Source: Meandrina meandrites (Eukaryota; Cnidaria; Anthozoa; Scleractinia; Meandrinidae). From it: DNA of 64,000 bases. The notes beneath the pieces were generated by a model. That model saw nothing but the letters and a program-made list of their open reading frames with translations, was not told the DNA's origin and made no database searches. Location of the stretch: NCBI GenBank assembly GCA_963693305.1, contig OY855908.1, positions 24,950,493 through 25,014,492 of the forward strand. The letters run 5' to 3'. Positions 39,701 through 50,817 of the stretch are shown in pieces. Each line of letters starts with the position of its first letter. Position 1 is the first letter of the stretch. Made by a program: the position numbers and the translations under genes.

Positions 39701-42700
39701 TACAGTTTCAATATTTTTAGCGAATATTATATACCAGAATTATTTATTAGATTCGCTAATATACGTATTGGCATGCAGTCAAACATCAAGAGAAAATAGT
39801 CAATCACACGATTGTCTATCATGTATGAAAATGTTAACTTGAAAATATGAAAAGACAAGAAAGAATAGAGAATGACTTAAAACGCTTAATTGCGATGATT
39901 CCTAGAAAGTTATGATGTTTTTTTGGTAACTTGCTACAGGGCTGCAAGTGGACGCCATTCAACCCACTCACACCCACCCCTTGTTTAATTCCAAAGAGGT
40001 TCAGTGGAACTCTCCATTCGATTTGAAGGAATTTTGAACTTAGTAAAAAAAACCCTCAGTGATTTGATATATTGTGACATGGTACAAGGGGGCATTTCTG
40101 TCATCTCTTGATCCAAAACTACATGTCTACAAAACGTAACTCCTCGTGAAAGCCGTTTTCGGTTTAAATATTTTATGATTTCCTGGCTTCTAAGACCATC
40201 TAGATTATTGTAATAGAATATAACGATTTTCGCAGTGCTCACCAAAAATGATTTTGTCCACAGTGCAATTACTGTTTCTAAACAATATTGCATTAGAGAA
40301 AGACTAGAACCCTTAGTTGTTGAACGATATAGTTCAAGCTTTTCTCCGTTTTATGTTTCGTGTCCTGCAGATTGTTTAGAAACAGATAAAAGGAATTTTA
40401 ATTCCTTTAGGAAACTCACAAAATAATATAAATTTTATTTGCACACGGATGGTCCTGCACTATCTTGGACGTACTTTCAACCAAATTCTTGTAATTGTTC
40501 CGTATTTGATAGGAATTCTGTTATGAGTTATTTATCTATCGCCAGAAGCGGATTTTGCTTTGTTTTTTGTTTTCTGTGTGCAAAGTGCAGTATATTATAA
40601 TTCCTAATTGCCGGCGGCACGTAAAAGGGATATGTTGGCAATTTAAATTCTAATTATAACATTTCAGGTGAGGTACCGACTCTACGATTTTCTATTCCTT
40701 CAATTGTCCTTATCACGTATAAGGAATGACAGGTGCAAAATTCAGGAGGCTTTTTGGCACGCCATACGAAACATGTTATAAATAAATCTCGTCTAACCTT
40801 GCACATTTGCATTCGTTTCAGTGTTTGGAAGGGAGCGAGTTGATGAGCATTCACGATGTGAGTGAGACAGAAGGATTGAGCGAAGACGATTTTGTACGGA
40901 TTTGCCCGTCTTTAATCCGTCAGCTCCAGCAGGGTGGGTGTGTTGAAGAAGAGCCTGAAAGCACAGAGATGAGGGAAGATTCCGCGAGAATGGTTCACAG
41001 TAAGTCTTTGACTATCTGTTAACAACCAGAAACTTTTAATTTATTATCACTTGCAACACAACGCTATTGGAAGAACGTTTACTTAGAAGGAAAGTTTGTG
41101 TGTGTGTTACACCGGTTGTTTGCAACTAACCTATGAAGCATTCGTGAAATTAACATAATTTCATGCACTTTTTTCAATGATATGCTATCAGTTGCAGCTA
41201 TATATTAAAATGATATCTAGTCCTTTTATAGCTGTACATTAAAAAATAATAGTTTGTCAAGGTAAAAAAATACCAAAGAGATAAAAATTGAATACAATAC
41301 GGCAAGGATGGCTAAGTTTCGAGAAAATTAAGAATTATATACGACTGAAAAACGTTTGGGCAACTAACGTCATCAGTGAATTGTAAGAAAAATTCAATAT
41401 CCTTGTGATTCACTAAGGCGTTTAATTTATACGGATTGTTTCTCTACTCTCTCGTAATGCATCAGTCAATTCCAGTAGTGCCCATCCCCCCCGGGAAACT
41501 GCGGGGCATTTGGGCATTTGTTGCCCGTCCCGACGGTGGGGCATTTGCGTACCTCGGGTAGACCCCAGGCATTTGACACGTGGTTTCGAAACCGTGGAGT
41601 GAGTCGCGTATTCGTGATGGAGGCGTTTATAGGCCAAGACGTGGACTACGTTGCAGATTAGCTAGTCCATGAAGGACTAGAGAAGCTCGTGGTGTTCGTG
41701 GATGTTTTTAAAGGTATATTTTCTCAATTTTAGATATTTTTTCATTGCTAAGAAGCAACAACTTGTATTATATTCTTATATCACCTATCGAGAGATTGAA
41801 AACAATCAACCCGGGAGCGGGGCATTTGCCCGGTTCCTTCATCCCCACCCCGGGGAATTTGCCAATTGCCGGGGTTTAGCCCGGGGGGGATGGGCACTGC
41901 TGGAATTGACTGATGCATAACACTGAAATACAGACACAGCAAATACAGTGTTGCTTGTGCTCAGTAACAGAGAAAAAACACAACAACAAATGAAGTGGAA
42001 CCAGAGGCTATTTCCAAATTTCCCTTTGCTTCATTTTCAAAACAAGACAAGACTTCGTGCGAAACCATTCAAATGAAAATGAGTTGCGTGAAAGTGGACG
42101 TGCAAGTTCAATTCATTTTCATATGAATGGTTTCGCACGAAGACTTGTTTTGACACACAGGCAAAAGGAAACTCGGAAATGGCCTATTAAAATTGTCTCA
42201 ACAAACTGAACATCGTGCAATGCTGCTGCAGCAAAAGAGTGTTGTGAAAAGTGTCCATTTTAAACCATGTTTTATGCAACATAGGCCAGGGGCTCCAGGG
42301 ACTCGAGCGCCCCTTAACTTTTGTGTACCTGCTAAACTTGGCGTGAAATTCCGCCTCTTTATATAGAAACAGGATGGGAATTTGATACCACTTTTAATTT
42401 AATTTTACTGCCTGCCAAAATACAGTGGAACTTTCGATATAACGAACAGCCAAAGGACTGGCAAAATATTCTCGCCAAGGTTTAAATATCAAATATTCCA
42501 CTGTATTTATATCGCGGTTCTTTCCATAAATTTTAATATTACTGAGCGAAGAATATCGTTCAGTATATCGAGGAATTCGTTATATAGAGGTTCGTTAAAT
42601 CAGCGAGGTTCCACTGTATTTGCAGGATTCAGTGGATTTACTGGGAAGTTTAGTTGTCATTATATTTGACTATTACTCTCATTTTCGAAGCCAAGGGTAT

Positions 42701-43511
42701 GGGCAAGGGCATCGTCTCGCAAAGGATTGAACTTTTGGGTTTGCATTTTTAATGAAATTTTGTGTCAAAACAAAATCCAACATAAAATGGAAATAAATAC
42801 ACCTTATTCGATGGTTTAACATAATAATACGCGCAGATATTTTGCGAGATGCATAGTATTGAGCCATTATTAAGGACGTAAGCAAGTCAAAGTTTGTGAC
42901 GTTTCGTCCGGCCATTTTGTTGCTCCGCTTTGCGCCAGTATTTATGCCCTGTTCTACAGCATAATAACTTGTCATATTTTGCGCGTTCTCGTGAACTAAT
43001 ATGGTAAAATGGCGCATTAGTGGAATAACAATGAAACCTATCGGTATTAGTCGTCAAATTAAATGTAGATTTCTGACAATTTCAAACAACGAATGCTCTC
43101 CAGTGAACATTTTTCATCCAATTTTTAGAAAATTGACCAAGAACGCTTCCTAAAGAAATAAATTTAATGTGGGTTGCCCCTTTGACAATCCGCCAGCAAT
43201 TGCTAGCCTTTCTTGTCTTGCTATAGCTCAATACCTCGAAAGACTGCCTCTCATTCTTTTGTTCTCCTTGCAGTTTGGGGCTACGGTATCCTGTCAATCA
43301 CTGTCATCAGTCTGACGTCACTTCTGGCGATAGCAATTATTCCTCTGATGGGTCATTCCATATACAAGAAGATCATGTCATTTCTGGTGGCGCTTGCCGT
43401 AGGAACATTGTCAGGAGATGCCCTGCTACACCTCATTCCACATGTGAGTCTATGTGAGTCAGGTAGACAGGCAGGCGGACAGACAGGCAGACACACAGAG
43501 GGCAGACTGTC

Positions 43512-43543
<32 letters not shown>

Positions 43544-43693
43544 TAAGAGACAGAAAATGTCAGACTGACTGACGAACCAATGATTTGACGAATGAATGCA
43601 TGCATGCATGGCATGCATGAATGAATGAATGAATGAATGAATGAATGAATGAATGAATGAATGAATGAATGAATGAATGAATGAATGAATGAC

Positions 43694-43747
<54 letters not shown>

Positions 43748-43802
43748 CTGACTGACTGACTGACTGACTGATTAATTGATTAATTGATTGACTAATTGAT
43801 TA

Positions 43803-43851
<49 letters not shown>

Positions 43852-46800
43852 CAATTCACGCATACGCATCCAAGGTCATCCAAGCCTCTGTTTTTCTGTT
43901 TAATGTCTAGGCTTTCAAATCTGGTCATGATGACATGCGTGAAGGGCATACAATGAACGTCTACAAGTCCTGTGTAATCATGGCGGGAATCTACGTGTTT
44001 TTCTTGGTAGAGTGCACAATGAAAGCGCGCCTGGCACGGAGGAAAAACTCAGGAGAACACGTGCATGTGTGTGACGATGTTACCTCTCCAGGCAAAATGG
44101 TAAACTTCTCCACTGTTTAGATAACCACGAATCGACAGAAAAATTTTTCACGCTTAAGTTACTCGTTGTTTAAGGGTCTGTTTGTATGAAGACAACTTGT
44201 TACCGGTACAGGGTAACCTCCCACACCCCGATATATTATAGACGATAAATAGATAAATAATTTCTCCAAGTTTCCGGTCTGTGCGGTGTACCCGTTCGCG
44301 AGTTATTTTCCGAACCTTTCCACGCAAATTTATTAACCTTAGTATGGAGACGCCATATTTGTGCCCTTGTAAGGGGCACAAATATGGCCGCCGTGATGTC
44401 AGAGAAACCATCTGGAACTCAATTCTGTTTACAAGAGCGGCTATCTTTGGCTCATGAGCTAGTAAACTTTCATATAAACACCACTTATTATATCTGAAAT
44501 GTTCAATCTGCTGAAAACGGAAAGGAAAGGCCTCTTTTTAAACAAAACAGCTTTGGTCACAGCACTCAGCTTGATGTCACATTCGACGGAGAACTCAAAT
44601 ATTCAAAATGCTCTGTTTAAAAAAAACGAATGACACTATCGAGCTGGAAATTTGCAAAAAGATATATTTTTTGTTTACCTTACATCTAATAAAAACAAAA
44701 ATTTAGCAGGCCTAGTGAATTTTGATTTCAGAATTTTGTGACGTAATATGAAGAAGAATAAGAAGTTAGACGTTGATCATTTCGAGCGAGCACGACTTTT
44801 TAACTAATCTAGACACCTCTTCCTCTGTGTGAACTGTGATTGATGCCAGCTTCCTTTTGTTTCTGACAATGTAGAGCCTCAGCCAAAAAAAGAAACAGGC
44901 CGCAAAATATCAAGAAATGCTTGGTTCACGGCTCGCTGGAATTCAACGATACATCAGCTGCGACGGCGCGCACTTTCCGAAGGTCAGCGGTGACATCTCC
45001 GAAGGCTATAAACCAACATCATGTGAATTGGCCCTCATGGAGTCTGGAAAAGAGGAGCGTGACAGCACTAGGTCCGAGAGCTCCCAAGAAAAGGAGCCCT
45101 TGTGGAAACCTAGTTGCCACGGAAACCATTGTCAACAACGAGATAGTCTGGGTGAACGAAACAAGCACAGTTTTAGCGACACGGAACTTGTAGCCGTTTT
45201 GCAGGGAAGGTCACGCATCCAACCCAACAACTACACCAACAACAACTTTTCTGCCAGTGGTAGCGATAGCGACGGTCGAACACATCACAACGTCAATCAA
45301 ATTCGCCGTCACGTTGAAAGCCAATTCTCGTACCCAGTGCCCGCAGAGACGACAACCATCACAACGGAGACGACATTAACAAGCGACAGCGGCGATGGCG
45401 ACTACGAGGACGAACACGAACACGACCATCATCACCACCACCACCATCACAACCATAACATTGACAAGACCACCTCAATTGCTTCCGTAGCGTGGATGGT
45501 GATTGTGGGTGATGGCTTTCATAACTTCAGTGACGGCCTGGCAGTCGGTGCGGCGTTTTCGGGGTCCCTGACAGCCGGTCTCACCACAGCAATTGCGGTT
45601 TTCTGTCATGAACTGCCTCATGAACTAGGTAGGAATTTGATGCCTTTAAAAACATGGCGGTTTTTCTTGCGCGTGACAAAACGATCGCGGCCGTACTCAC
45701 AGATCCATGAAACAACTTACATAATGCTAAAGCGGCTTTGTAAATTGTTCAATCATTTAGAAGGCGTGTTAGTTTATCAACTGGATACTAGTTTTTAGTG
45801 CACGAAGACTGAGGTAATTTAATTTATGTTACATTAGTTTGTTCAATGGTTCTTTGTAATTTCAGGTGATTTTGCCATTTTGCTCAAGTCAGGGCTGACA
45901 TTTAGACAAGCTCTCGCCTACAACCTTGCGTCGGCCATCATCTCTTACATTGGCCTTGTGCTGGGTATAGTTATTGGTGATATACAGTCCGCGCATACCT
46001 GGGTCCTGGCGCTTACCGCTGGGATGTTCCTCTATATATCCCTGGTTGATATGGTGAGTAATGGGGTGTTGTTGTTTCCTTTGTTTAAAGGCCTTTCCTT
46101 ACCCAATCACAATAAACGACCAATTAGACATCAAACAGTACAAAAATACTAATGATGCCAGGCAAGAGAATTAAACGAATTTTGAGAGTTGAGATGGGGC
46201 TTAACTTCGAAATGGTACATTTTTAAATGATAGCTGAGATCGGAGATCTACAAAATTGACAGATATCTGAGGACTAGACTGCAATTTCAACTGATAGCTA
46301 AGAAATCGCCGAACACATGTTACTGTTCCAGCCACCCTATAGCTATCTAGACGCTCGGTTGTTGTTGGCAGAAAAAAAGGTTGAACAAAGGAAGCAGCGT
46401 TGCCTAGTGAATAAGGGCGCTGGACTTGTAATCCGGAGGTCCCGGTTTCAGACCCTCCTCCCTGCCACTAGATGGATTTGTCTTCAGTGCTCCCGAATTC
46501 AACTCCTCCATGTTTGGTAAATAGCTGCTTAGCTTCCTGCCAGTTTGGATTTTTAACCAGTTTCTGTTTGATTTATAATGTTTGTTTTTTCAGATTTACA
46601 GTGTCCCCAGTTAGCATAGCAGTACTAGATACATCAACACTCAAATAAAGTAATTTTTTAATTTTCTTAAAAAAAACTCTGGTTGAGTCGGATTTTGGCC
46701 AGATCTTTACATACGTCTCTTCCAAAATACTTGCAGGTTGTGGCTAAACTCGCTCCCAGTCCTTACTAATCATTTAAAAAAGGTCGGAGCCATAGGACAT

Positions 46801-47037
46801 AATGCGAAAAGCGTTTGACATCCTTGGAAGGCGAACGAAAAACTGATATAAAATATAAGAGTAATAATAAATTAAATTTACTTTGGATTTTAACTGTTTT
46901 GATTGTTTCTACAACAGCTTCCTGAACTTAGTAACTACATAAACGAAGGAGGCGGCTGGTCGGTGGTTTTCTCTCAAAATATGGGAATATTATCAGGAGT
47001 GTCAATCATGCTGGTGATAGCTTTATATGAAAGTTAA
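33200..47037 (+). CDS. LIV-1 family ZIP zinc transporter (SLC39A), complete, 7 exons
   Basis: ZIP proteins move Zn2+ (some also Fe2+ or Mn2+) into the cytosol across the plasma or organelle membrane. Seven GT-AG exons join in phase to 705 codons plus stop. The ATG at 33200 has A at -3 and G at +4, an in-frame TAA 18 bases upstream, and opens a signal peptide ([15 protein letters not shown]). The ectodomain (about residues 30-233) contains the [17 protein letters not shown] block typical of LIV-1 proteins. Membrane segments follow from [13 protein letters not shown] (about 234). A His-rich loop with eight consecutive His lies at about 531-546. HNFSD (568-572) and HELPHELGD (597-605) form the binuclear metal site. 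The first residue of the latter motif is His, as in ZIP4/5/6/10/12, not Glu as in ZIP8/14, yet WGYG and the ectodomain also recall ZIP14. Exact paralogue is therefore left open, ZIP6/10 being closest. Confidence 0.95.
33870..35265 (+). repeat. Intron-1 triplication, copy A
   Basis: First of three related segments in ZIP intron 1. Shared blocks include tctggaatgtctct, ctctataaagacagcagaa, tttcatttcgc, gcaagaaagcttccatttga, cgacttgggtttgtcttaga, and accttgacctgacctataca. Divergence is clearly visible with many indels, so the duplication is old. Confidence 0.85.
34776..34790. promoter_or_regulatory. Degenerate nuclear-receptor IR3 site (copy A)
   Basis: AAGTCACCTTGACCT, one mismatch from the inverted AGGTCA repeat with 3-base spacer found in copy C. 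Followed by an overlapping GACCT half-site. Confidence 0.35.
35285..36630 (+). repeat. Intron-1 triplication, copy B (interrupted)
   Basis: Second copy, sharing blocks with copies A and C in the same order up to cgatcaaaatctcagtcat, where homology ends. A 692-base inverted-repeat element (35764-36455) is inserted in it. Confidence 0.85.
35764..36455. mobile_element. 692-bp element with 14-bp perfect TIRs
   Basis: GGTTACCGTATACC at 35764-35777 and its exact complement GGTATACGGTAACC at 36442-36455 bound a segment absent from copies A and C of the surrounding repeat. That absence shows it is an insertion. No transposase is seen and no convincing target duplication. Confidence 0.8.
36716..37157 (+). 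repeat. Tandem duplication, about 232 + 210 bp
   Basis: The segment from caacaatttcttatcagag to gtgtaaataattttggtac occurs twice in a row, with long identical stretches such as tttggtgttgttagaaaaga and tttcttttgataagatattt. It lies between copies B and C of the intron triplication. Confidence 0.88.
37440..38800 (+). repeat. Intron-1 triplication, copy C
   Basis: Third copy. It runs further than B, sharing with A the ctgcaggtttttgtacgtttc, gatcatccgttcaaaag and ttaccctgtggaataaaaatg blocks through to atggtacctttt. Confidence 0.85.
38376..38390. promoter_or_regulatory. Perfect inverted AGGTCA repeat, 3-bp spacer (IR3)
   Basis: AGGTCACCTTGACCT is an exact AGGTCA-nnn-TGACCT palindrome, the consensus for steroid-type and some other nuclear receptor dimers, with one more GACCT beside it. 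It lies in ZIP intron 1. Function is inferred only from sequence. Confidence 0.4.
38801..40821. other. 3' part of ZIP intron 1, nothing recognised
   Basis: AT-rich intron sequence. A 102-residue minus ORF at 39985-40293 has no family I recognise. Confidence 0.4.
40822..40999 (+). CDS. ZIP exon 2 (ectodomain)
   Basis: Starts [20 protein letters not shown] after a tttcag acceptor and ends in a split isoleucine codon before gtaagt. Contains [17 protein letters not shown], which aligns with the CPA(I/L)xxQLxxxxC block preceding the first membrane helix in LIV-1 ZIPs. Confidence 0.92.
41457..41918. mobile_element. 462-bp MITE with about 38-bp TIRs
   Basis: The left end atgcatcagtcaattccag continues as tagtgcccatccccc; the right end is its complement with one or two changes. 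Interior has gggcatttg and ccggggaatttgcc repeats. It lies in ZIP intron 2. No transposase. Confidence 0.85.
42008..42186. mobile_element. 179-bp foldback MITE
   Basis: The arms pair almost end to end: ttccaaatttccctttgc with its distal complement, then acttcgtgcgaaaccattca with tgaatggtttcgcacgaagt, then aatgaaaatga with tcattttcat. The loop is about 25 bases. Located in ZIP intron 2. Confidence 0.85.
42421..42618. mobile_element. pogo/mariner-like MITE with TA target site
   Basis: Ends TACAGTGGAAC and GTTCCACTGTA are inverted, with more pairing in the subterminal cgatataacgaac and ttcgttatatagag. An additional ttccactgta lies inside at about 42494, suggesting nested or deleted structure. 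Located in ZIP intron 2. Confidence 0.8.
43274..43443 (+). CDS. ZIP exon 3 (TM1-TM2)
   Basis: Codes [32 protein letters not shown] and [20 protein letters not shown], then IPH. The [19 protein letters not shown] phrase is characteristic of LIV-1 ZIPs. Acceptor cttgcag, donor gtgagt. Confidence 0.95.
43458..43860. repeat. Chain of tetranucleotide microsatellites
   Basis: Starts 15 bases after the exon 3 donor. In order: (CAGA)n-like tract, a gcatgcatgc stretch, (GAAT)n from about 43617, (TGAT)n from about 43698, (GACT)n, mixed taattgatt, then (GATT)n. ORFs here are repeat artefacts. Confidence 0.95.
43911..44099 (+). CDS. ZIP exon 4 (TM3)
   Basis: 63 codons in phase 0 from AFKSGHDD to SPGKM, including the helix [17 protein letters not shown]. 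Acceptor gtctag, donor gtaaac. Confidence 0.92.
44353..44389. repeat. 15-bp perfect hairpin
   Basis: gccatatttgtgccc, a 7-base loop ttgtaag, then gggcacaaatatggc. Located in ZIP intron 4. Flanks do not show wider terminal repeats. Confidence 0.85.
44875..45628 (+). CDS. ZIP exon 5 (His-rich loop, TM4-TM5 start)
   Basis: 754 bases beginning [20 protein letters not shown] after a gtag acceptor. The cytosolic loop is long and polar, ending in [17 protein letters not shown], followed by [20 protein letters not shown] and FCHELPHEL. The donor gtagga splits a glycine codon. The ATG at 44917 is internal, not a start. Confidence 0.95.
45866..46053 (+). CDS. ZIP exon 6 (TM5-TM7)
   Basis: Completes [17 protein letters not shown] and codes [20 protein letters not shown], then [14 protein letters not shown]. 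Acceptor tttcag, donor gtgagt. Confidence 0.95.
46392..46665 (+). mobile_element. tRNA-derived SINE, coral type
   Basis: Head has a tRNA-like A-box (ttgcctagtgaa), an anticodon-like loop (gacttgtaatc) and a B-box (ggtttcagaccc). The body contains ttcaactcctcc, gtaaatagctgct, cctgccagtttgga and gtgtccccagtt, phrases I know from abundant coral SINEs. It lies in ZIP intron 6 in the sense direction and ends in an A/T-rich tail. Not a functional tRNA gene. Confidence 0.75.
46918..47037 (+). CDS. ZIP exon 7 (TM8 and stop)
   Basis: 39 codons and TAA, from [14 protein letters not shown] to [13 protein letters not shown], after an acaacag acceptor. It matches the LPEM...QNxGxLxGFxIMLxIxxYE ending of LIV-1 ZIPs. 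Too short for automatic ORF listing. Confidence 0.93.
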   Translation, partial: LPELSNYINEGGGWSVVFSQNMGILSGVSIMLVIALYES

Positions 47038-47302
47038 TTTACCTATAAGCAAGAGAGGATTATCCTCTGTCGCTGGTAAATAATAAGAATTTCTTAACAG
47101 CATATGCTATATAAATAATTTAAGTCGTAAGGCATATTGTTATTTATTTGACTTCTCGAGTAAACTTGTAGAATAGTTAAATAAATTAATTCGCCGATAT
47201 AATTTTTATTGAGATTTTTATCTTGTATAATGTCTATAATTAGCCTAATGATGTGGGCGGAGTTTAAGTAAACGTCAAAAGACAATAGATCGTTTTCGCT
47301 TG

Positions 47303-47308
47303 AATAAA
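47303..47308 (+). promoter_or_regulatory. Polyadenylation signal for the ZIP gene
   Basis: AATAAA about 266 bases after the stop codon, the first canonical hexamer seen downstream. Confidence 0.5.
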
Positions 47309-48602
47309 GAACGTATGTCTCGATTGTAGGAAAATGTGGGTATATTTTTGATAATTCCCGTTTTGTATGTTAATCATTTTGGTAAGGTATTTTCAGATGC
47401 AACTAATCCCCATCGAAAAAGTCTTTTCAAAACAGGGACTCAATTAATCACTGTCAAACTTGAAAACGTCGTGCCAATGTTATCAAGTTTTAGACCACTT
47501 TTTTCCTACCTGTCCGTAGCCATACCAGTTTTAAGCGACTTTCGTGACCAGTGCAGTGCGTTTTAGCATGACTGGGTACCTATTGGTGGATTTCCAATTA
47601 ATACAAACACCTTCATTGGATTTTCAATAGAAACCCATAAGGGTTGAAACATGTAACTCCCTATGATTCGCATTGTACAAAGCCCTGTAACATATGATAT
47701 ATGACAACCACAGCAAGCAATTTTGTGTTTAGTGTTTTATTTTACCACCTCTGCGAGGATTTTATTAACTGCACTCATAATGCTACTTCTTCTGTGTCAC
47801 AGAGTTTCATTTTGTGAATCATGAATTTGAGTTGCCATGAACAACGATATTGGACCACTCAAGCCCAGGATCTGCTAGGTCCGGGTTAAAGTTTATTTGG
47901 TGTTTAGATCTGTTTATACGGGTTTTCTTTCTGGTACAAAGTAGACAAGACCACGCTGTTGTCATGACACGTAACGACATGAGGTCACGTTTTTTCAGAT
48001 CACCTTTTTCTAGGTGTTTTCATATGATAAGTCATCAAAATTACCAATTATGTCTTTCTATTTGTTTGTGTGTTTACAAGTGTTTTTTGGTTTTGGGCTT
48101 CAGCTTAGTACTTCTTCTGGGGTAAACTGAGCACGGGCCTTAAAATAAAGATCACTGGGGCAATTTTCCCAGAAAACATTGATCTTCCTTTTTAATTAGA
48201 ATTCTTTTACTTTCTAGTTGTGGGTAACAATATTGGCGTATAAAATATAAATTATTTTTAATCATTTATTCAAGACTAATGATCTCTCAGTAAAAATTGA
48301 AATGATTATTTCTAAATTTAACATTTTAAATTGAAATTATTTGAAACATTTATATATATTTAAATAACTATGATAAATTATTAACTTTTTTAATGATGTA
48401 TTTCTGTGTGAAACAAACTATGAATGATCACAAGAACATAATAAAAAAAAATCATTTTGGGGATAATAGTTGTTTTAGTCAGTTGCGCTACGTAAGTTTA
48501 AAATGGATAGATCAGAGAAACACTTCACCAACATATTGCTTTCGGAGAATGCTTCAAGTTAACTCGTAAAGTCAACCTGCGAAGTCAAAGTGGTTTTTCA
48601 AA
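47309..48602. other. Spacer with a MITE fragment
   Basis: Bases 47440-47640 match the right half of the MITE at 29970-30350 (cactgtcaaacttgaaaacg, agaccacttttttcc, caccttcattggattttcaa), but its termini are lost. The rest is AT-rich with no gene recognised. Confidence 0.5.
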
Positions 48603-48981
48603 TTAAAGGGACACTGTCACGGACATTTTTTGGCTTTTTTTTGTAAAACGGCATCAAAATTACGACAAAGTACTTTCAGCCATGCATATGAAAAGCTCCT
48701 AGAACGTAAAGGAAGGATATCTAGCAAATTGTTTAAAGAAAAGGGTGATCGTAAATAGTTTCTTCAATTTTACCAAACCACAAGGACAGAACTTGAAAAA
48801 GTCAGGCTGACTTTTTCAAGTTGAGATCAAAACCTACCGATGGTATTACAGTGATATCACTTTATATTTAGCTTCAGTATAACTTGACCACTGTTAATAG
48901 GTTTCCAATGATGTCAATGGTGTAAACATGTTTTTCGACTGTTGACTTATTAAAGTTATGCTCGTGACAGTACCCCTTTAG
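48603..48981. mobile_element. 379-bp MITE with central hairpin (family A copy 2)
   Basis: Ends ttaaagggacactgtcacg and cgtgacagtacccctttag are inverted repeats related to those of 29970-30350. A perfect 16-bp stem around one G (aacttgaaaaagtcag and complement, 48790-48822) sits in the middle, at the same offset as in the other copy but with different stem bases. Confidence 0.82.
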
Positions 48982-49776
48982 AAAATACTAGGAAAGTGGT
49001 TGTTAGAGTCGGGGTCAGTACTCACTGCGCACAGGAAACCTGCTACGAGAGGGTATTGGCCTCTAAACAAAACCTTTCTTCTACGTACAGGGGGTAGCTA
49101 GGATTTTCCATTAAAAAGGGGGGGGGGGGGGGCGGAGCACACTTTGTCACACCCAGGGTACTTACATAGTCCACTGCAGATGTTCGGTCCTCAAAATGGA
49201 GTATGTAATTGCCTAGCGCTAGCAAAGATTTATGGCAAGTTAATTCTTCTAATTCGCGCTTTTTAGCCACCTGAATTATAAGGTTTGTATGTTGTTTTTT
49301 TAAAAAAATTATCTTACAAGGCCAGGAATGAGTGGAGACGAGCCCTTGTATTTCTCTTTTGTGAGTGCCTCTGCTAGCAGGGAAGCTATACACAAAACAG
49401 CACTTTGTTTAGAGCTGTTTAGGTAAAATATAAAGCCAGGAAGCTATGGATTCCGATTTACACAGAGGCTCCAACAATTTACGTTGTATCGATCAAGGAC
49501 CTCTGCGTCCCTAACCTCTGTTTAACGACGTCAGAACTTCGAAACTTTAACGTGATCTTGTCTGTAAAACTGTACATACATTTGATGCTGTGCCAGAACT
49601 TCTGACTGAAGCGCTCACACAGACTGCTGATCATTTGACATTCAAAAGTTAAGTTAGTCTCGGCTTTGCGTCAAACTCATAATATAACTAACATAAGTGA
49701 ATGTGAAAGTTCTTTTAATGTAAGAAATAAAAAACCTTTAAGGAATGTTGCAGACCCAGTCCTTGCAATGAGAGCA
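48982..49776. other. Spacer, no gene recognised
   Basis: Contains a G15 tract at 49118-49132. The minus ORF at 49043-49393 is built across that tract and is not credible. Confidence 0.4.
49118..49132. repeat. G15 homopolymer tract
   Basis: Fifteen consecutive G followed by cggagcac. Confidence 0.95.
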
Positions 49777-50171
49777 TTAAGGTTGGGGTACACCCAATTT
49801 TGAGTGAAATTTTAAGAGATTTAAGGAAGTGATAGAAGAAAGAAAATGATTTTTGAAACACTAACAGACAGTTGACCCCCACGCAAGAGCACCCCAGGTT
49901 GTCAGGGGACTGTTTGGGTGTCCATATACTAATTTTTAACTTCAAATTCTAATTTTAAAATCACATAAATCTTTAATATTTCTTATTTCTCCAAATTTTA
50001 CTAATCCTAATCCTTTTACTAATACCCAAAAATCACCAAAAAATGTACAAAACACCGCTAAACATAGCTTTGTGAAATGAGCATAGAGCTTCTGTTGCTT
50101 GAAACGCAGACGAGATACTCGTATCAAGTTTAGCGGTGGAAAAACAGGCTTCAGGTGTACCCCCGCCTTAA
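49777..50171. mobile_element. 395-bp MITE with TTAAGG ends
   Basis: TTAAGGTTGGGGTACACC and the complement of GGTGTACCCCCGCCTTAA match at 16 of 18 bases. Interior is AT-rich. ORFs at 49715-49945 and 49942-50220 are incidental. Confidence 0.8.
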
Positions 50172-50817
50172 AACGAGAGCTGTACTGAGAAGATCTTGCA
50201 ATAGAAATGAGCAACAACAAACCTAAGCTTAATTATAAAGGTGTCAACGCATAAACCTGAATATTAAAATCTTACCTGCCTGGAAATCAAAAGACCTGTG
50301 GCCTCTCAGACTTTTTCAATTGAAAAACGGTCCTTGTAATAAAGCACATGGAGCTCTTTATAAACTCATGCACTCTTATTTCCATTAAAAGACCTTATTT
50401 ATCTATCTCTCGTGACTCCCACTTCCCCCCCCCCCCCCCTCCCCCCGTCACCCTAAGAGACTGCATGCCATGGGACGCCACATGAATCTGCTCGTCATTT
50501 CCCTTAGGGGTGTAAATTACGGATTTTGGTTTCCCCACATACATCTTCTACAGGTTTAAAGCAGGGACCGCGGAGGGGGAGGGGCTGGTAGGGCTATAGC
50601 CCTACCGCTTTTAATTTTGCTTGGGTTGATCTTTTAGGGCTCCAGATGCCAGGTATAATGTATGGATTTTACCACTTTAAGTAACAAAAGGCTTCTACCT
50701 TTGTATATTCGCTTCACGAAGTCAAGGGCTCGGCACAGCTGCGCGAAAGAACCGCATGCAAGAGAAACTTTGGCAACTTCAAAAAGTAGGAAGCTTAGGC
50801 AGTTTACTGCATTGGAA
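50172..50817. other. Spacer, no gene recognised
   Basis: Includes a C15 tract at 50425-50439 and a palindromic ggtagggctatagccctacc at 50588-50607, possibly a remnant of an inverted-repeat element. Confidence 0.45.
50425..50439. repeat. C15 homopolymer tract
   Basis: Fifteen C, then T and six more C. Confidence 0.95.
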